Below are positions 50,001-58,428 of a stretch of DNA of 64,000 nt, in pieces; positions within the stretch are counted from its first letter, which is position 1; each line of letters starts with the position of its first letter. Below the pieces are notes generated by a model. The model was not told the DNA's origin. It did not search any database and worked only from the letters and a program-made list of their open reading frames with translations. Both the position numbers and the translations under genes were made by a program. The stretch is taken from positions 62,001 to 126,000 of the forward strand of contig NZ_MRCM01000007.1 of the NCBI RefSeq assembly GCF_002303885.1, given 5' to 3'. Source of the stretch: Flavobacterium sp. ACN2 (GTDB taxonomy: Bacteria; Bacteroidota; Bacteroidia; Flavobacteriales; Flavobacteriaceae).

Positions 50001-51941
50001 ATGTCGAGTATTATTCAATTGCTTCCTGATCACGTTGCTAACCAAATTGCTGCTGGAGAAGTGGTTCAAAGACCAGCTTCAGTCGTAAAAGAATTGTTAG
50101 AAAATGCTGTTGACGCCAAAGCAACTGATATCAAATTAATTATAAAAGATGCTGGTAAATCGCTAGTTCAGGTAATTGATAATGGTGTTGGAATGACCGT
50201 TACAGATGCCCGTTTGTGTTTTGCCCGTCATGCTACTTCCAAAATCCGCCAGGCAGAAGACTTATTTTCGCTTGGAACAAAAGGTTTCCGTGGAGAGGCT
50301 TTGGCTTCTATCGCGGCGATTGCGCACATGGAAATGAAAACCAAACAGGATCAGGACGAACTTGGAACGCATATTGTAATTGAGGGAAGTAAATTTGTTT
50401 CGCAAGAAGTCGCTGTTTTGCCAAAAGGAACTTCATTTGCGGTTAAAAACTTATTTTTTAATATTCCAGCTCGCCGTAATTTCTTAAAGTCCGATACGGT
50501 TGAATTTCGTCACGTGATGGATGAGTTCCAGCGTGTAGCATTGGCACATCCAAATATTCATTTTAGTTTTTACCATAACGGAAGCGAAATGTACAATCTT
50601 CCTGCAGCAGGATATCGCCAGCGAATTGTTGGTATTATGGCAGGAAAAACGAATGAAAAATTGGTTCCTGTAAACGAGGATACCGAAATTATAAACGTTC
50701 AAGGTTTTGTATGTAAGCCTGAATTTGCTAAGAAAAATAGGGGTGAGCAGTTCTTTTTTGTAAACGATCGATTTATAAAAAGCAGTTTCTTGCATCATGC
50801 TGTAATGTCTGCATACGACGGATTACTGAAAGACGGTTCTCAGCCAAGTTATTTCTTATATCTGCAGGTTCCGCCAAATACAATTGATATCAATATACAT
50901 CCAACTAAAACGGAAATTAAGTTTGATGACGAGCAAGCATTGTATGCTATTTTAAGAGCGTCTATCAAGCACAGCTTAGGACAGTTTAATGTTGCTCCTG
51001 TTTTAGATTTTGACAGAGATGCTAATTTAGATACGCCATATCATTATAAAGATATGGAAGTGGGAATTCCAACGATTCAGGTAGATGGAACTTTTAATCC
51101 GTTTACTGATGATAAAACCAATCAGCATTATAGTAAAGCTACTTCGGGATCATCAGGATATAGTTCGGGGTCTTCTTTTTCATCTTCGTCGGGATCATCT
51201 TCTTCTGGGGTGTCGTATTCGGGTTATTCCAAAAGGGTAGAACCAACCACAAGCTGGGAAAGTTTATATGTTGGTTTAGATGTCGAAAATCCAGAAAGCA
51301 TAGAAAGTTCGCCATTCACATTTGAAAATGAAGAAGTGACTTCTTCTTTGTTTAATGATGAAGATGTAGAACAAGCTACTCAGAAAACGTATCAAATTCA
51401 TAAAAAATATATCGTTTCGCCTATAAAATCGGGAATGATTATTGTGGATCAGCAGCGTGCGCATCAGCGAATTTTGTACGAACAATTTTTGCTGAATATG
51501 ACCGTTAATCAAGCTTCGAGCCAACAGTTGCTTTTTCCTTTAGATTTGTTTTATTCGGCATCTGAAATGGAATTAATTGAAGAATTAAAACCTTCTTTAG
51601 AAACTACTGGATTTGTTTTTGACGAAAGCAAAACCGATCATGTTGTAATTTCTGGAATCCCTGTAAATATTACAGAAAGTGAAGTCTCACAGGTAATCGA
51701 ACAATTGTTAAGCGATTTGCAAGACGGAATTCCAGCAAATAGTTACAGTCAGAACGATACAATTGCCAAGTCAATGGCCAAAAGTTTAGCGGTTAAACCA
51801 GGATCTTATTTAACCGAAAAAGAACAAGATAATTTGGTAAACGGATTGTTTGCTTGTAAAGATCCGAATATTTCACCTTTTCAAAAACCTACCTTCATTA
51901 CCATGCGTGTTGAAGATATAGATAAAAAGTTTGCTTTATGA
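50001..51941 (+). CDS. mutL: DNA mismatch repair protein MutL
   Basis: 646 residues. GHKL ATPase N-terminus: LPDHVANQIAAGEVVQRPAS, ELLENAVDAKATDIKLIIKD, DNGVGM, RHATSKI, GFRGEALASIAAIAHMEMKT; then a transducer domain (NVHPTK-like IDINIHPTKTEIKFDDEQAL). A Ser/Gly-rich linker (~375-405) leads to the C-terminal dimerisation domain. The usual endonuclease motif DQHAxxE reads DQQRAHQRILYE, and the CPHGRP element reads SPFQKPTF, so the metal-binding residues of the latent nuclease are mostly missing. Couples mismatch recognition by MutS to downstream repair. Its stop overlaps the next rhomboid start by 4 bp. Confidence 0.96.
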   Translation: MSSIIQLLPDHVANQIAAGEVVQRPASVVKELLENAVDAKATDIKLIIKDAGKSLVQVIDNGVGMTVTDARLCFARHATSKIRQAEDLFSLGTKGFRGEALASIAAIAHMEMKTKQDQDELGTHIVIEGSKFVSQEVAVLPKGTSFAVKNLFFNIPARRNFLKSDTVEFRHVMDEFQRVALAHPNIHFSFYHNGSEMYNLPAAGYRQRIVGIMAGKTNEKLVPVNEDTEIINVQGFVCKPEFAKKNRGEQFFFVNDRFIKSSFLHHAVMSAYDGLLKDGSQPSYFLYLQVPPNTIDINIHPTKTEIKFDDEQALYAILRASIKHSLGQFNVAPVLDFDRDANLDTPYHYKDMEVGIPTIQVDGTFNPFTDDKTNQHYSKATSGSSGYSSGSSFSSSSGSSSSGVSYSGYSKRVEPTTSWESLYVGLDVENPESIESSPFTFENEEVTSSLFNDEDVEQATQKTYQIHKKYIVSPIKSGMIIVDQQRAHQRILYEQFLLNMTVNQASSQQLLFPLDLFYSASEMELIEELKPSLETTGFVFDESKTDHVVISGIPVNITESEVSQVIEQLLSDLQDGIPANSYSQNDTIAKSMAKSLAVKPGSYLTEKEQDNLVNGLFACKDPNISPFQKPTFITMRVEDIDKKFAL

Positions 51942-52750
51942 TGAATATGACTCCAGTAGTTAAACAACTGCTTATTATTAATATTATATTTTTTATTGGC
52001 TCTCAAATAGTACCAGTTTCTTATGACTATTTAATGATGTATTATCCTGAGAGCGATAATTTTAGGGTATGGCAGATTATTACGCATATGTTTATGCATG
52101 CGCCATTGCCAAATTTTGCACATATTTTATTTAATATGTTTGCATTGTATAGTTTTGGTTCTGCATTAGAACATTTTTGGGGCGGAAAGAAATTCTTGTT
52201 TTTTTATATCTCTTGCGGATTAGGTGCGGCATTGTTGCACACTGGAGTAAACTATTTGCAATTACAGTCCCTTCTAAGTTCTGTTTCTGATTTGAATTTG
52301 TCTAAATCAGAATTACATTTGATTTTGAATGCAAACTATTCATCATTATTTGATGCGAGCGGAAAAATGGTGCAAGGTGATATTGCTGCTATTTTAAACA
52401 AAGTGCATTGTACTCAAGAACAATTCAATGCACTGGCGCAGTCGAGTGCTATAGTTCAGTCACCTGTTTTAGGTGCTTCTGGGGCAATTTATGGTTTGCT
52501 TACAGCTTTTGCATTTATGTTTCCAAATGCACAGCTTGGCCTAATGTTTATTCCTATTCCAATTAAAGCAAAATATTTTGTTCCTGGAATTTTAGCAATC
52601 GACTTATTTTTAGGCTTTAAAGGAAGCTCTTTATTTGGAAGCGGCGGTACAGGTATAGCGCATTTTGCCCACGTTGGAGGTGCAATTACTGGTTTTTTAA
52701 TGATGTGGTACTGGAAAAAAAATCAGTTTAATAACAACCGTTGGAATTAA
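51938..52750 (+). CDS. Rhomboid family intramembrane serine protease, copy 1
   Basis: 270 residues, start overlapping the mutL stop (ATGA). Six or seven transmembrane helices. Rhomboid signatures: WQIITHMFMHAPLPNFAHIL followed by FNMFALYSFGS, the catalytic Ser in VLGASGAIYGLLTAFAFMFP (~178) and His in GIAHFAHVGGAITGFLMMW (~246). A ~65-residue soluble insert (LQLQSLLSSVSDLNLSKSEL to LAQSSAIVQ) precedes the catalytic helix, longer than in GlpG-like rhomboids. Cleaves membrane-spanning substrates; targets unknown. Confidence 0.93.
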   Translation: MMNMTPVVKQLLIINIIFFIGSQIVPVSYDYLMMYYPESDNFRVWQIITHMFMHAPLPNFAHILFNMFALYSFGSALEHFWGGKKFLFFYISCGLGAALLHTGVNYLQLQSLLSSVSDLNLSKSELHLILNANYSSLFDASGKMVQGDIAAILNKVHCTQEQFNALAQSSAIVQSPVLGASGAIYGLLTAFAFMFPNAQLGLMFIPIPIKAKYFVPGILAIDLFLGFKGSSLFGSGGTGIAHFAHVGGAITGFLMMWYWKKNQFNNNRWN

Positions 52751-52792
52751 TTTTTAACTTTAAAGTACAAATTCTAAAACAAAAGAGTTTCT

Positions 52793-53656
52793 ATGAATAT
52801 TTTAGACGATTTAAAATTACAATATAGATTAGGAGGTATTGCCATGCGTGTCATGTACTGGAATATAGCATGTTTTATTGTATCGCTTATTTTCTTCTAT
52901 AACTATTCAAATGGTTTTTTTAATTTTCCAAGTTGGATTGCTTTGTCTTCAGATCCTCAGGTTTTTATGTTTAAACCATGGACTTTTTTAACGTACGCTT
53001 TCTTTCATGATGGATTTTTGCATTTGTTGTTTAATATGATGGTGCTTAATTTTGCCAGCTCTTTGTTTCTCACGTATTTTACTCAAAAACAATATTTAGG
53101 ATTGTATCTTTTAAGCGCTCTTTTTGCAGGAGTGGCTTTTGCGTTGAGTTTTTATCTGTCTAATATTGGTGGTTCCATTGTTGGAGCATCTGCTGCCATC
53201 ATGGCAATTTTGGTTGCTACAACAACTTATTCTCCGTTAATGAATGTTCGCTTGTTTCTATTTGGAAATGTAAAGCTTTGGCATATTACGGCTGTTATTA
53301 TAATTTTAGATTTGATGCAGTTTCGTCTTGGAAACATGGGCGGACATATTTCACATCTAGCCGGTGCCTTCTTCGGATTTGTTTATATTAAATTGCTACA
53401 AAACGGTACCGATTTAAGTACTATCGTTTCTAAAACTTTAGATTTCTTTGCGAATCTTTTTAAAAAATCTCCTACGACCCCATTTACAAAAGTTCATAAA
53501 AATTACAAAAAACCTACAGAAAAAACCACATCAAGAATTGTTACTAAAGATAAAACGCAGCAACAGATTGATGAAATTTTAGACAAAATAAGCCAGTCGG
53601 GATACGACTGTTTGACAAAAGAAGAAAAAGAGTTTTTATTTAAAGCTGGAAAATAA
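52793..53656 (+). CDS. Rhomboid family intramembrane serine protease, copy 2
   Basis: 287 residues, 42 bp after the first rhomboid. WTFLTYAFFHDGFLHLLFNM is the HxxxN region, the catalytic Ser is in GGSIVGASAAIMAILVATTT (~138), and the His is in MGGHISHLAGAFFGFVYIKL (~193). The C-terminal cytosolic tail (TQQQIDEILDKISQSGYDCL, TKEEKEFLFKAGK) is a short conserved helical domain seen in many Bacteroidota rhomboids (DUF6576-like). Arranged in a probable operon mutL-rhomboid-rhomboid-EEP protein. Confidence 0.93.
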   Translation: MNILDDLKLQYRLGGIAMRVMYWNIACFIVSLIFFYNYSNGFFNFPSWIALSSDPQVFMFKPWTFLTYAFFHDGFLHLLFNMMVLNFASSLFLTYFTQKQYLGLYLLSALFAGVAFALSFYLSNIGGSIVGASAAIMAILVATTTYSPLMNVRLFLFGNVKLWHITAVIIILDLMQFRLGNMGGHISHLAGAFFGFVYIKLLQNGTDLSTIVSKTLDFFANLFKKSPTTPFTKVHKNYKKPTEKTTSRIVTKDKTQQQIDEILDKISQSGYDCLTKEEKEFLFKAGK

Positions 53657-53673
53657 ACTTGTAGGAGATAAAT

Positions 53674-54720
53674 ATGAAAAACCTTTCTTGGTTTAATAAA
53701 ATAATGTTCTTTTTGAACATAGTGCTGACTGTGCTTACATTTAGCGTCTATGTTTTGCCTTTTTTAGCACCTAAAAGCTTTCCGCTTTTATCGGTGCTTA
53801 CTTTGTTTATGCCGGCCTTTTTTGTGGCCAATATATTGTTTTTTATCTATTGGGGAATTCAGTTTAAAAAACGTCTTATTTTGTCTGGTTTGGTTTTGCT
53901 AACAGGAATTACATTTATTAGTAAATTTTATAAGTTTTCTGGTAAAGAGTATGTGAAGGACGAAAAGGATTTTTCTGTGATGAGTTATAATGTACGTCTG
54001 TTTAATGTCTTTAAGTGGCTGGATCGTGATGATATTCCGTCCAATATTAAATCTTTTATCGACGAAAAAGATCCTGACATTTTGTGTATTCAAGAATATT
54101 CAAATTCTGCACATTTAGATTTGAAAGTATATCCGCACCGTTATATTTTTATTGATGGTAAAAAAATTAAAACGGGACAGGCTATTTTTTCTAAATTTCC
54201 TATTATAGACGAAGGAAAGATTGTTTTTCCTAAATCAGATAATAATGTTGTTTATGCTGATATTAAGCGAGGAAAAGATATTATTCGTGTCTATAACATG
54301 CACTTGCAATCCATTAAGATATCTCCAGATGTAAGTGAGATTTCTGATGATATTGATAATGTAAATCAGAAAAAATCACAGCGTATTTATGCTAGAATCA
54401 GTAAAGGGTTCACACAGCAGCAAGAACAGGCTGAAATTTTTAAAGAGCATATTAAGAAATGCAATTATCCGATTATTATTTGTGGCGACATGAATAACAG
54501 TCCGTTTTCTTATGTTTATAGAAGTATTAAAGGCAAGCTAAAGGATGCCTTTGAGGAAGCGGGAGAAGGTTTTGGAGCTACTTATAAGTTTAAATATTAT
54601 CCTGCAAGAATTGACTATATTTTTACAGACAGTAAAATGAAAGTAAAGCAATTTGAAAGTTTCTCTGATTTCGAAAACTCAGATCATTATCCCATAATGA
54701 CAAGACTTTTGGTGGAATGA
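53674..54720 (+). CDS. Endonuclease/exonuclease/phosphatase (EEP) family membrane protein
   Basis: 348 residues, 17 bp after the second rhomboid. Three N-terminal hydrophobic helices (IMFFLNIVLTVLTFSVYVLP; LTLFMPAFFVANILFFIYWG; RLILSGLVLLTGITFISKFY) anchor an EEP catalytic domain facing outward or inward. Catalytic motifs: MSYNVRLFN, LCIQEYSNSAH, VYNMHLQS, IICGDMNNSPFSYVYR and NSDHYPIMTRLL, so Asn, Glu, Asp/Asn and His of the family are all present. Substrate could be a phospholipid head group, nucleotide or DNA; not determinable. Confidence 0.92.
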   Translation: MKNLSWFNKIMFFLNIVLTVLTFSVYVLPFLAPKSFPLLSVLTLFMPAFFVANILFFIYWGIQFKKRLILSGLVLLTGITFISKFYKFSGKEYVKDEKDFSVMSYNVRLFNVFKWLDRDDIPSNIKSFIDEKDPDILCIQEYSNSAHLDLKVYPHRYIFIDGKKIKTGQAIFSKFPIIDEGKIVFPKSDNNVVYADIKRGKDIIRVYNMHLQSIKISPDVSEISDDIDNVNQKKSQRIYARISKGFTQQQEQAEIFKEHIKKCNYPIIICGDMNNSPFSYVYRSIKGKLKDAFEEAGEGFGATYKFKYYPARIDYIFTDSKMKVKQFESFSDFENSDHYPIMTRLLVE

Positions 54721-54729
54721 TTTATTAGC

Positions 54730-54800
54730 AGAAAGTGAAAAGTGAAAAGTGAAAAGTTAAGGCGATATGAGAATTCATAATTCATAACTTATAACCCGTA
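54730..54800. repeat. 'agtgaaa' tandem repeat and 'attcataa' units
   Basis: A 7-bp unit (AGTGAAA) is repeated about four times at 54733-54760, followed by attcataattcataacttataacccgtaattcatatct. It lies between convergent genes and contains no clear hairpin terminator. Confidence 0.6.
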
Positions 54801-54809
54801 ATTCATATC

Positions 54810-55424
54810 TTATATAATTTTCTGTGTTTTTAGATAATCCATTGCAAACTTACCTTCATTAAAAAGTAAATCCAAAACACTTAAATTGTTGATGAAGCCA
54901 TGTTTGTCGTCAAAAACCTGAGTGTATTTTTCGAAAGAATTTGCATCTTTTTTACCATTTGCCAAATATCTGAAATCGGTAAAATCATTTACTTCATGAA
55001 AATATTCTGTTGTTTTTCCAAATTCTAATTTCATTCTAAGACATTTCGTAACAATGTCTAAAACTTCGAAGTTTAAATCCATCAAAAATTGGTGTTTTTT
55101 CTCAAAAATAGCAGCAATATCGTCTTCAAAGTACTCGAAGAACGGAGAGCTTCTATATGCCGCTTCAAGCGATTTAAAATGCTGTTTCTGCCAATCAAAT
55201 TCGTTTTCGATCAAAACGTCTTTTGTTTTCTGATGTGTCGCTTTAGAATGCTTAACAGGGATATTTAATAATTGAATTCCATTAGGACTATAGATGTAAG
55301 TTCTATTTCTATTAGTTTGTTTCTGAAAATTATCTTCCATTTCAAAAGTGATGCTGTCAGATTGCGCAATTACGGCAAAATGACTGATAGATGGAAAATA
55401 AGTTGGAAGTATTAAGGAATTCAT
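54810..55424 (-). CDS. WbqC family protein
   Basis: 204 residues from ATG 55424 (MNSLILPTYFPSISHFAVIA); an upstream TTG-start extension of five codons is rejected. WbqC features: NRTYIYSPNGIQLLNIPVKH, then FDWQKQHFKSLEAAYRSSPF followed by FEYFEDDIAAIF. WbqC proteins occur in O-antigen clusters but in Bacteroidota are usually found next to lepB and dapB, as here; the enzymatic role (possibly acyl or amino-sugar modification) is not settled. Confidence 0.88.
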   Translation of the reverse strand: MNSLILPTYFPSISHFAVIAQSDSITFEMEDNFQKQTNRNRTYIYSPNGIQLLNIPVKHSKATHQKTKDVLIENEFDWQKQHFKSLEAAYRSSPFFEYFEDDIAAIFEKKHQFLMDLNFEVLDIVTKCLRMKLEFGKTTEYFHEVNDFTDFRYLANGKKDANSFEKYTQVFDDKHGFINNLSVLDLLFNEGKFAMDYLKTQKII

Positions 55425-55447
55425 TTCGTTTTGTTTCAAGTTTAAAA

Positions 55448-55496
55448 GTATCAGGTTTCAAGTTGACGTAAAAACGTGAAACTTGAAACCTGATAC
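55448..55496. repeat. 17-bp inverted repeat ('gtatcaggtttcaagtt')
   Basis: GTATCAGGTTTCAAGTT (55448-55464) is exactly complementary to 55480-55496. On the minus strand it follows the lepB stop only after the A-run, so it may be the lepB terminator. Related to the repeat after ffh. Confidence 0.65.
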
Positions 55497-55515
55497 AAAA
55501 ATAACTTTTTTTTAA

Positions 55516-57069
55516 TTATGCTTTATTCTCTCTTCTTTTTTTCCAAATAAAATCTCCTACAAAATAGATAGCTAGAAGAATTAAGAAGTATTTGAAGTAA
55601 GATTGAGGCTGACCTTCACCATCTACAGTTGTAAATACTCGGCTCCAGCGAACTTTATTGATGCCTTTTCCGTTAGTATCCCAGCTCATCCAAATGAAAA
55701 CTGGTTTTCCTACGATATGATCTTCTGGAACATAACCCCAGTAACGGCTATCTTCTGAGTTATGACGGTTGTCTCCCATCATCCAGTAATAGTTTTGTTT
55801 GAAGGTATATGTTGTTGCAGGTTTTCCATTAATTATGAATTTTGAACCTTGCAGTTCTAATGTATTTCCTTCATAATTGGTGATAATCTCTTTGTAGAAA
55901 GGAAGAGACTCATTTGTTAGGGCAACTGTTTTTCCCGCTTCAGGAATGTAAATAGGTCCCATGTTGTCTTGGTTCCATTTGTTGATGTGAGGGAAAATGT
56001 CGTTGTTGTCTCCTGTGTCAACTTTTCTAATTACAGCAGTAACTCCTGGAGTGTGTTTAAATCTTTCTGCTCCAGCTTCTGTTAATGCACCTAGATAAAG
56101 AGTGTCTCTTTTTTCAGTTCTAAAACCTGCTGGATCTGTAATATCTAATTCTTTGAAAATAGTTTCAAAGTCAATAGGTGTTTTTCCGTCTAATGCTACA
56201 GCGTATGAGTACTGCGGTTTTGCTCTTTCAGGTAAAACTAGTTTTTTTCCATTAATAAAAACATAACCGTCTTTTATTGATAAGCTATCTCCAGGAATTC
56301 CAACACATCTTTTTACATAGTTTGATTTTTTATCAATTGGCTTGATAACACCCGGTCTTCCTTTTGGTTCAAAGAAATAGTGAACTGTATCGACGGGCCA
56401 GTTGAAGACGACAATGTCGCATCGGTTTATTTTCTGAATAGCTGGCAACCTAAAATAAGGTAATTGTGGCCAGCTTAAATATGATTTGCTTTTTGTTAAA
56501 GGAATAGAGTCGTGAACCATTGGTAATGCAACAGTTGTCATTGGAACTCTAGGGCCGTAGTTTAATTTGCTTACAAATAAGAAATCACCAATCAATAAAG
56601 ATTTTTCTAAAGATGATGTTGGAATTGTGTAAGGCTGTACAACATAAGTATGGACTAAAGTTGCGACTATAATGGCGAATAATAAAGAGCTAACAGTATC
56701 TGCTGCTTTATTTTCAGGAGTTAATTTACGCTCTTTATGGTACTCTAATTTTTGAGTGTAATTAACAACATAAATGTAAAAACCGAATGTGAAAAGTCCT
56801 AAAATAGTGTCTAAGGTTGATTTTTTACCAAAGGTTCTTAGTGTTTCCACCCAAATAACTGGAAACATAATCAAGTTGATAATCGGGATGAAAAGTAGTA
56901 ATGTCCACCATGTTGGGCGTCCGATAATCTTCATTAAAACGATAGAATTGTATACCGGAATTGCTGCTTCCCAGCTTTTTCTTCCTGCTGCCTGATACAA
57001 TTTCCATGTTCCAAGAAAATGAATAATTTGAACGGCTAAGAAAAATACGAACCAAGAGTAAAGTGTCAT
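55516..57069 (-). CDS. lepB: Signal peptidase I
   Basis: 517 residues, the long form found in Bacteroidota. Membrane helices at the N-terminus (WFVFFLAVQIIHFLGTWKLY and more to ~140, an added DUF5684-like membrane part) precede the catalytic domain. The nucleophile Ser is in YTIPTSSLEKSLLIGD (~155) and the general-base Lys in VKRCVGIPGDSLSIKDG (~255). The rest of box D/E appears near the C-terminus (YYWMMGDNRHNSEDSRYWGY followed by VPEDHIVGKPVFIW). About 150 residues lie between the Lys box and box E, much more than in E. coli. A C-terminal helix (FKYFLILLAIYFVGDFIWKK) re-enters the membrane. Removes signal peptides of exported proteins. Confidence 0.94.
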   Translation of the reverse strand: MTLYSWFVFFLAVQIIHFLGTWKLYQAAGRKSWEAAIPVYNSIVLMKIIGRPTWWTLLLFIPIINLIMFPVIWVETLRTFGKKSTLDTILGLFTFGFYIYVVNYTQKLEYHKERKLTPENKAADTVSSLLFAIIVATLVHTYVVQPYTIPTSSLEKSLLIGDFLFVSKLNYGPRVPMTTVALPMVHDSIPLTKSKSYLSWPQLPYFRLPAIQKINRCDIVVFNWPVDTVHYFFEPKGRPGVIKPIDKKSNYVKRCVGIPGDSLSIKDGYVFINGKKLVLPERAKPQYSYAVALDGKTPIDFETIFKELDITDPAGFRTEKRDTLYLGALTEAGAERFKHTPGVTAVIRKVDTGDNNDIFPHINKWNQDNMGPIYIPEAGKTVALTNESLPFYKEIITNYEGNTLELQGSKFIINGKPATTYTFKQNYYWMMGDNRHNSEDSRYWGYVPEDHIVGKPVFIWMSWDTNGKGINKVRWSRVFTTVDGEGQPQSYFKYFLILLAIYFVGDFIWKKRRENKA

Positions 57070-57125
57070 AATATTGTATTTTAAGTTTCAAATTCAAGTT
57101 TTTAATAATCCTGAATTTTGGTCAA

Positions 57126-57827
57126 TTATTGTAAGTTTAGTACATTTTTCATAGAGAAAATTCCCTGTTTTCCTGCTAGCCATTCTGCTGCAACGACAGC
57201 ACCAAGGGCAAAACCTTCGCGGTTATGAGCAGTATGTTTAATTTCGATGCTGTCAATAGCAGAATCGTAATTTACAGTGTGTGTTCCGGGTACTTCTCCA
57301 ATTCTTTTTGCTTCAATATGAATTTCATTCTTTTTTGCTTCATCCATAGTCCAATTTGCGTAGTCGCTGTTTTGGATAACGCCTTGAGCTAAAGAAATAG
57401 CTGTTCCGCTAGGAGCATCAAGTTTGTGGATATGGTGAATTTCTTCCATCGAAACTTTATAAGAATCGAATTGCTTCATGATTTTAGCTAAATATTCATT
57501 TAGTCCGAAGAAAATATTTACTCCCAAACTGAAGTTCGAACTTGAAATAAATCCTCCTTTTTTTTCATTACAAAGTGCAATCATTTCGTCATAATGTTCT
57601 AACCAACCAGTAGTTCCTGATACCACAGGAACATTAGCGTTAAAAGATGCAGAAATGTTGCTCACTGCTGCTGATGGAACGCTGAAATCGATGGCAACAT
57701 CGGCTGTTGAAAGCCCGTCATAGGTGTTAAATTCATCTTTTCTTAAAACTATTTCATGACCTCTTTCTAAAGCAATTCTTTCGATTACTTTACCCATTTT
57801 TCCGTATCCTAAAAGCGCAATTTTCAT
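57126..57827 (-). CDS. dapB: 4-hydroxy-tetrahydrodipicolinate reductase
   Basis: NAD(P)H-dependent step of the lysine/diaminopimelate pathway. 233 residues, slightly short because Bacteroidota DapB lacks some loops. MKIALLGYGKMGKVIERIAL is the nucleotide-binding start; VAIDFSVPSAAVSNI, PVVSGTTGW and SNFSLGVNIFFGLNEYLAKI follow; the catalytic His/Lys motif is EEIHHIHKLDAPSGTAISLA. Ends with the substrate-binding KHTAHNREGFALGAVVAAEW-like stretch. In a run with lepB, DUF5683, parB and parA. Confidence 0.95.
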   Translation of the reverse strand: MKIALLGYGKMGKVIERIALERGHEIVLRKDEFNTYDGLSTADVAIDFSVPSAAVSNISASFNANVPVVSGTTGWLEHYDEMIALCNEKKGGFISSSNFSLGVNIFFGLNEYLAKIMKQFDSYKVSMEEIHHIHKLDAPSGTAISLAQGVIQNSDYANWTMDEAKKNEIHIEAKRIGEVPGTHTVNYDSAIDSIEIKHTAHNREGFALGAVVAAEWLAGKQGIFSMKNVLNLQ

Positions 57828-57867
57828 TATGATTTGTTTTTTGATTTTTTAAATAGAATTCAATCTA

Positions 57868-58428
57868 TTAAAACTTATAATTAAAAGTTAGACCCACGTT
57901 TGGTTTGAATGTTACATCGGCAGGATAAATTTCTGGACGCATTGAAAGTCTTTCGTTTACATTAAATTGTATCAACGCAGCGTCAACATTGGCATCGATT
58001 ATGTTTAAAACATAGAATCCGACAACGAATAAAGCAGATAAATCTCTATTTCTTTGGTAGAATTTTTGTCCAGCAATAAGTCGGCTATCATCCAGATATT
58101 TGTAATTGTCATCGTTATAACCTTCTAATCTTCGTTTGTAGGCGTCACGATAATCATGGTATTTTTTATTGTTGTCTATGTAGAAATACAAACTTGTTCC
58201 GATTGCTCCGTAAACCAATGGAATTTTCCAATATTTTTTGTTGTATGCTTGACCTAAACCTGGTAAAACTGCAGAGTAAAAAGCTGCTTTTGCTGGTGTA
58301 AGCGGATCTATTTCTTCTAATGATGTGGTGTCTTTTACGACCAAAACCGTGTCTTCTTTTACCTGGGCAAAAAGAGAAACGGTTCCTGTTAGAAAGAACA
58401 ATAGACCAATGGGGACAATTTTATTCAC
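57868..58428 (-). CDS. DUF5683 domain-containing protein
   Basis: 186 residues. Signal peptide (LLFFLTGTVSLFAQ), then LTPAKAAFYSAVLPGLGQAY, NKKYWKIPLVYGAIGTSLYF (membrane helix), DYRDAYKRRLEGYND, LIAGQKFYQRNRDLSALFVV and a further helix with NIIDANVDAAL. This is the DUF5683 pattern. Its start overlaps the parB stop by 1 bp, so it is translated from the parAB message. Function unknown; conserved position beside parAB and dapB in flavobacteria. Confidence 0.88.
   Translation of the reverse strand: MNKIVPIGLLFFLTGTVSLFAQVKEDTVLVVKDTTSLEEIDPLTPAKAAFYSAVLPGLGQAYNKKYWKIPLVYGAIGTSLYFYIDNNKKYHDYRDAYKRRLEGYNDDNYKYLDDSRLIAGQKFYQRNRDLSALFVVGFYVLNIIDANVDAALIQFNVNERLSMRPEIYPADVTFKPNVGLTFNYKF

Noticed and set aside
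54733..54760. Short tandem repeat as a CRISPR-like array
   Set aside because: Seven-bp units without spacers or cas genes; simple tandem repeat only.
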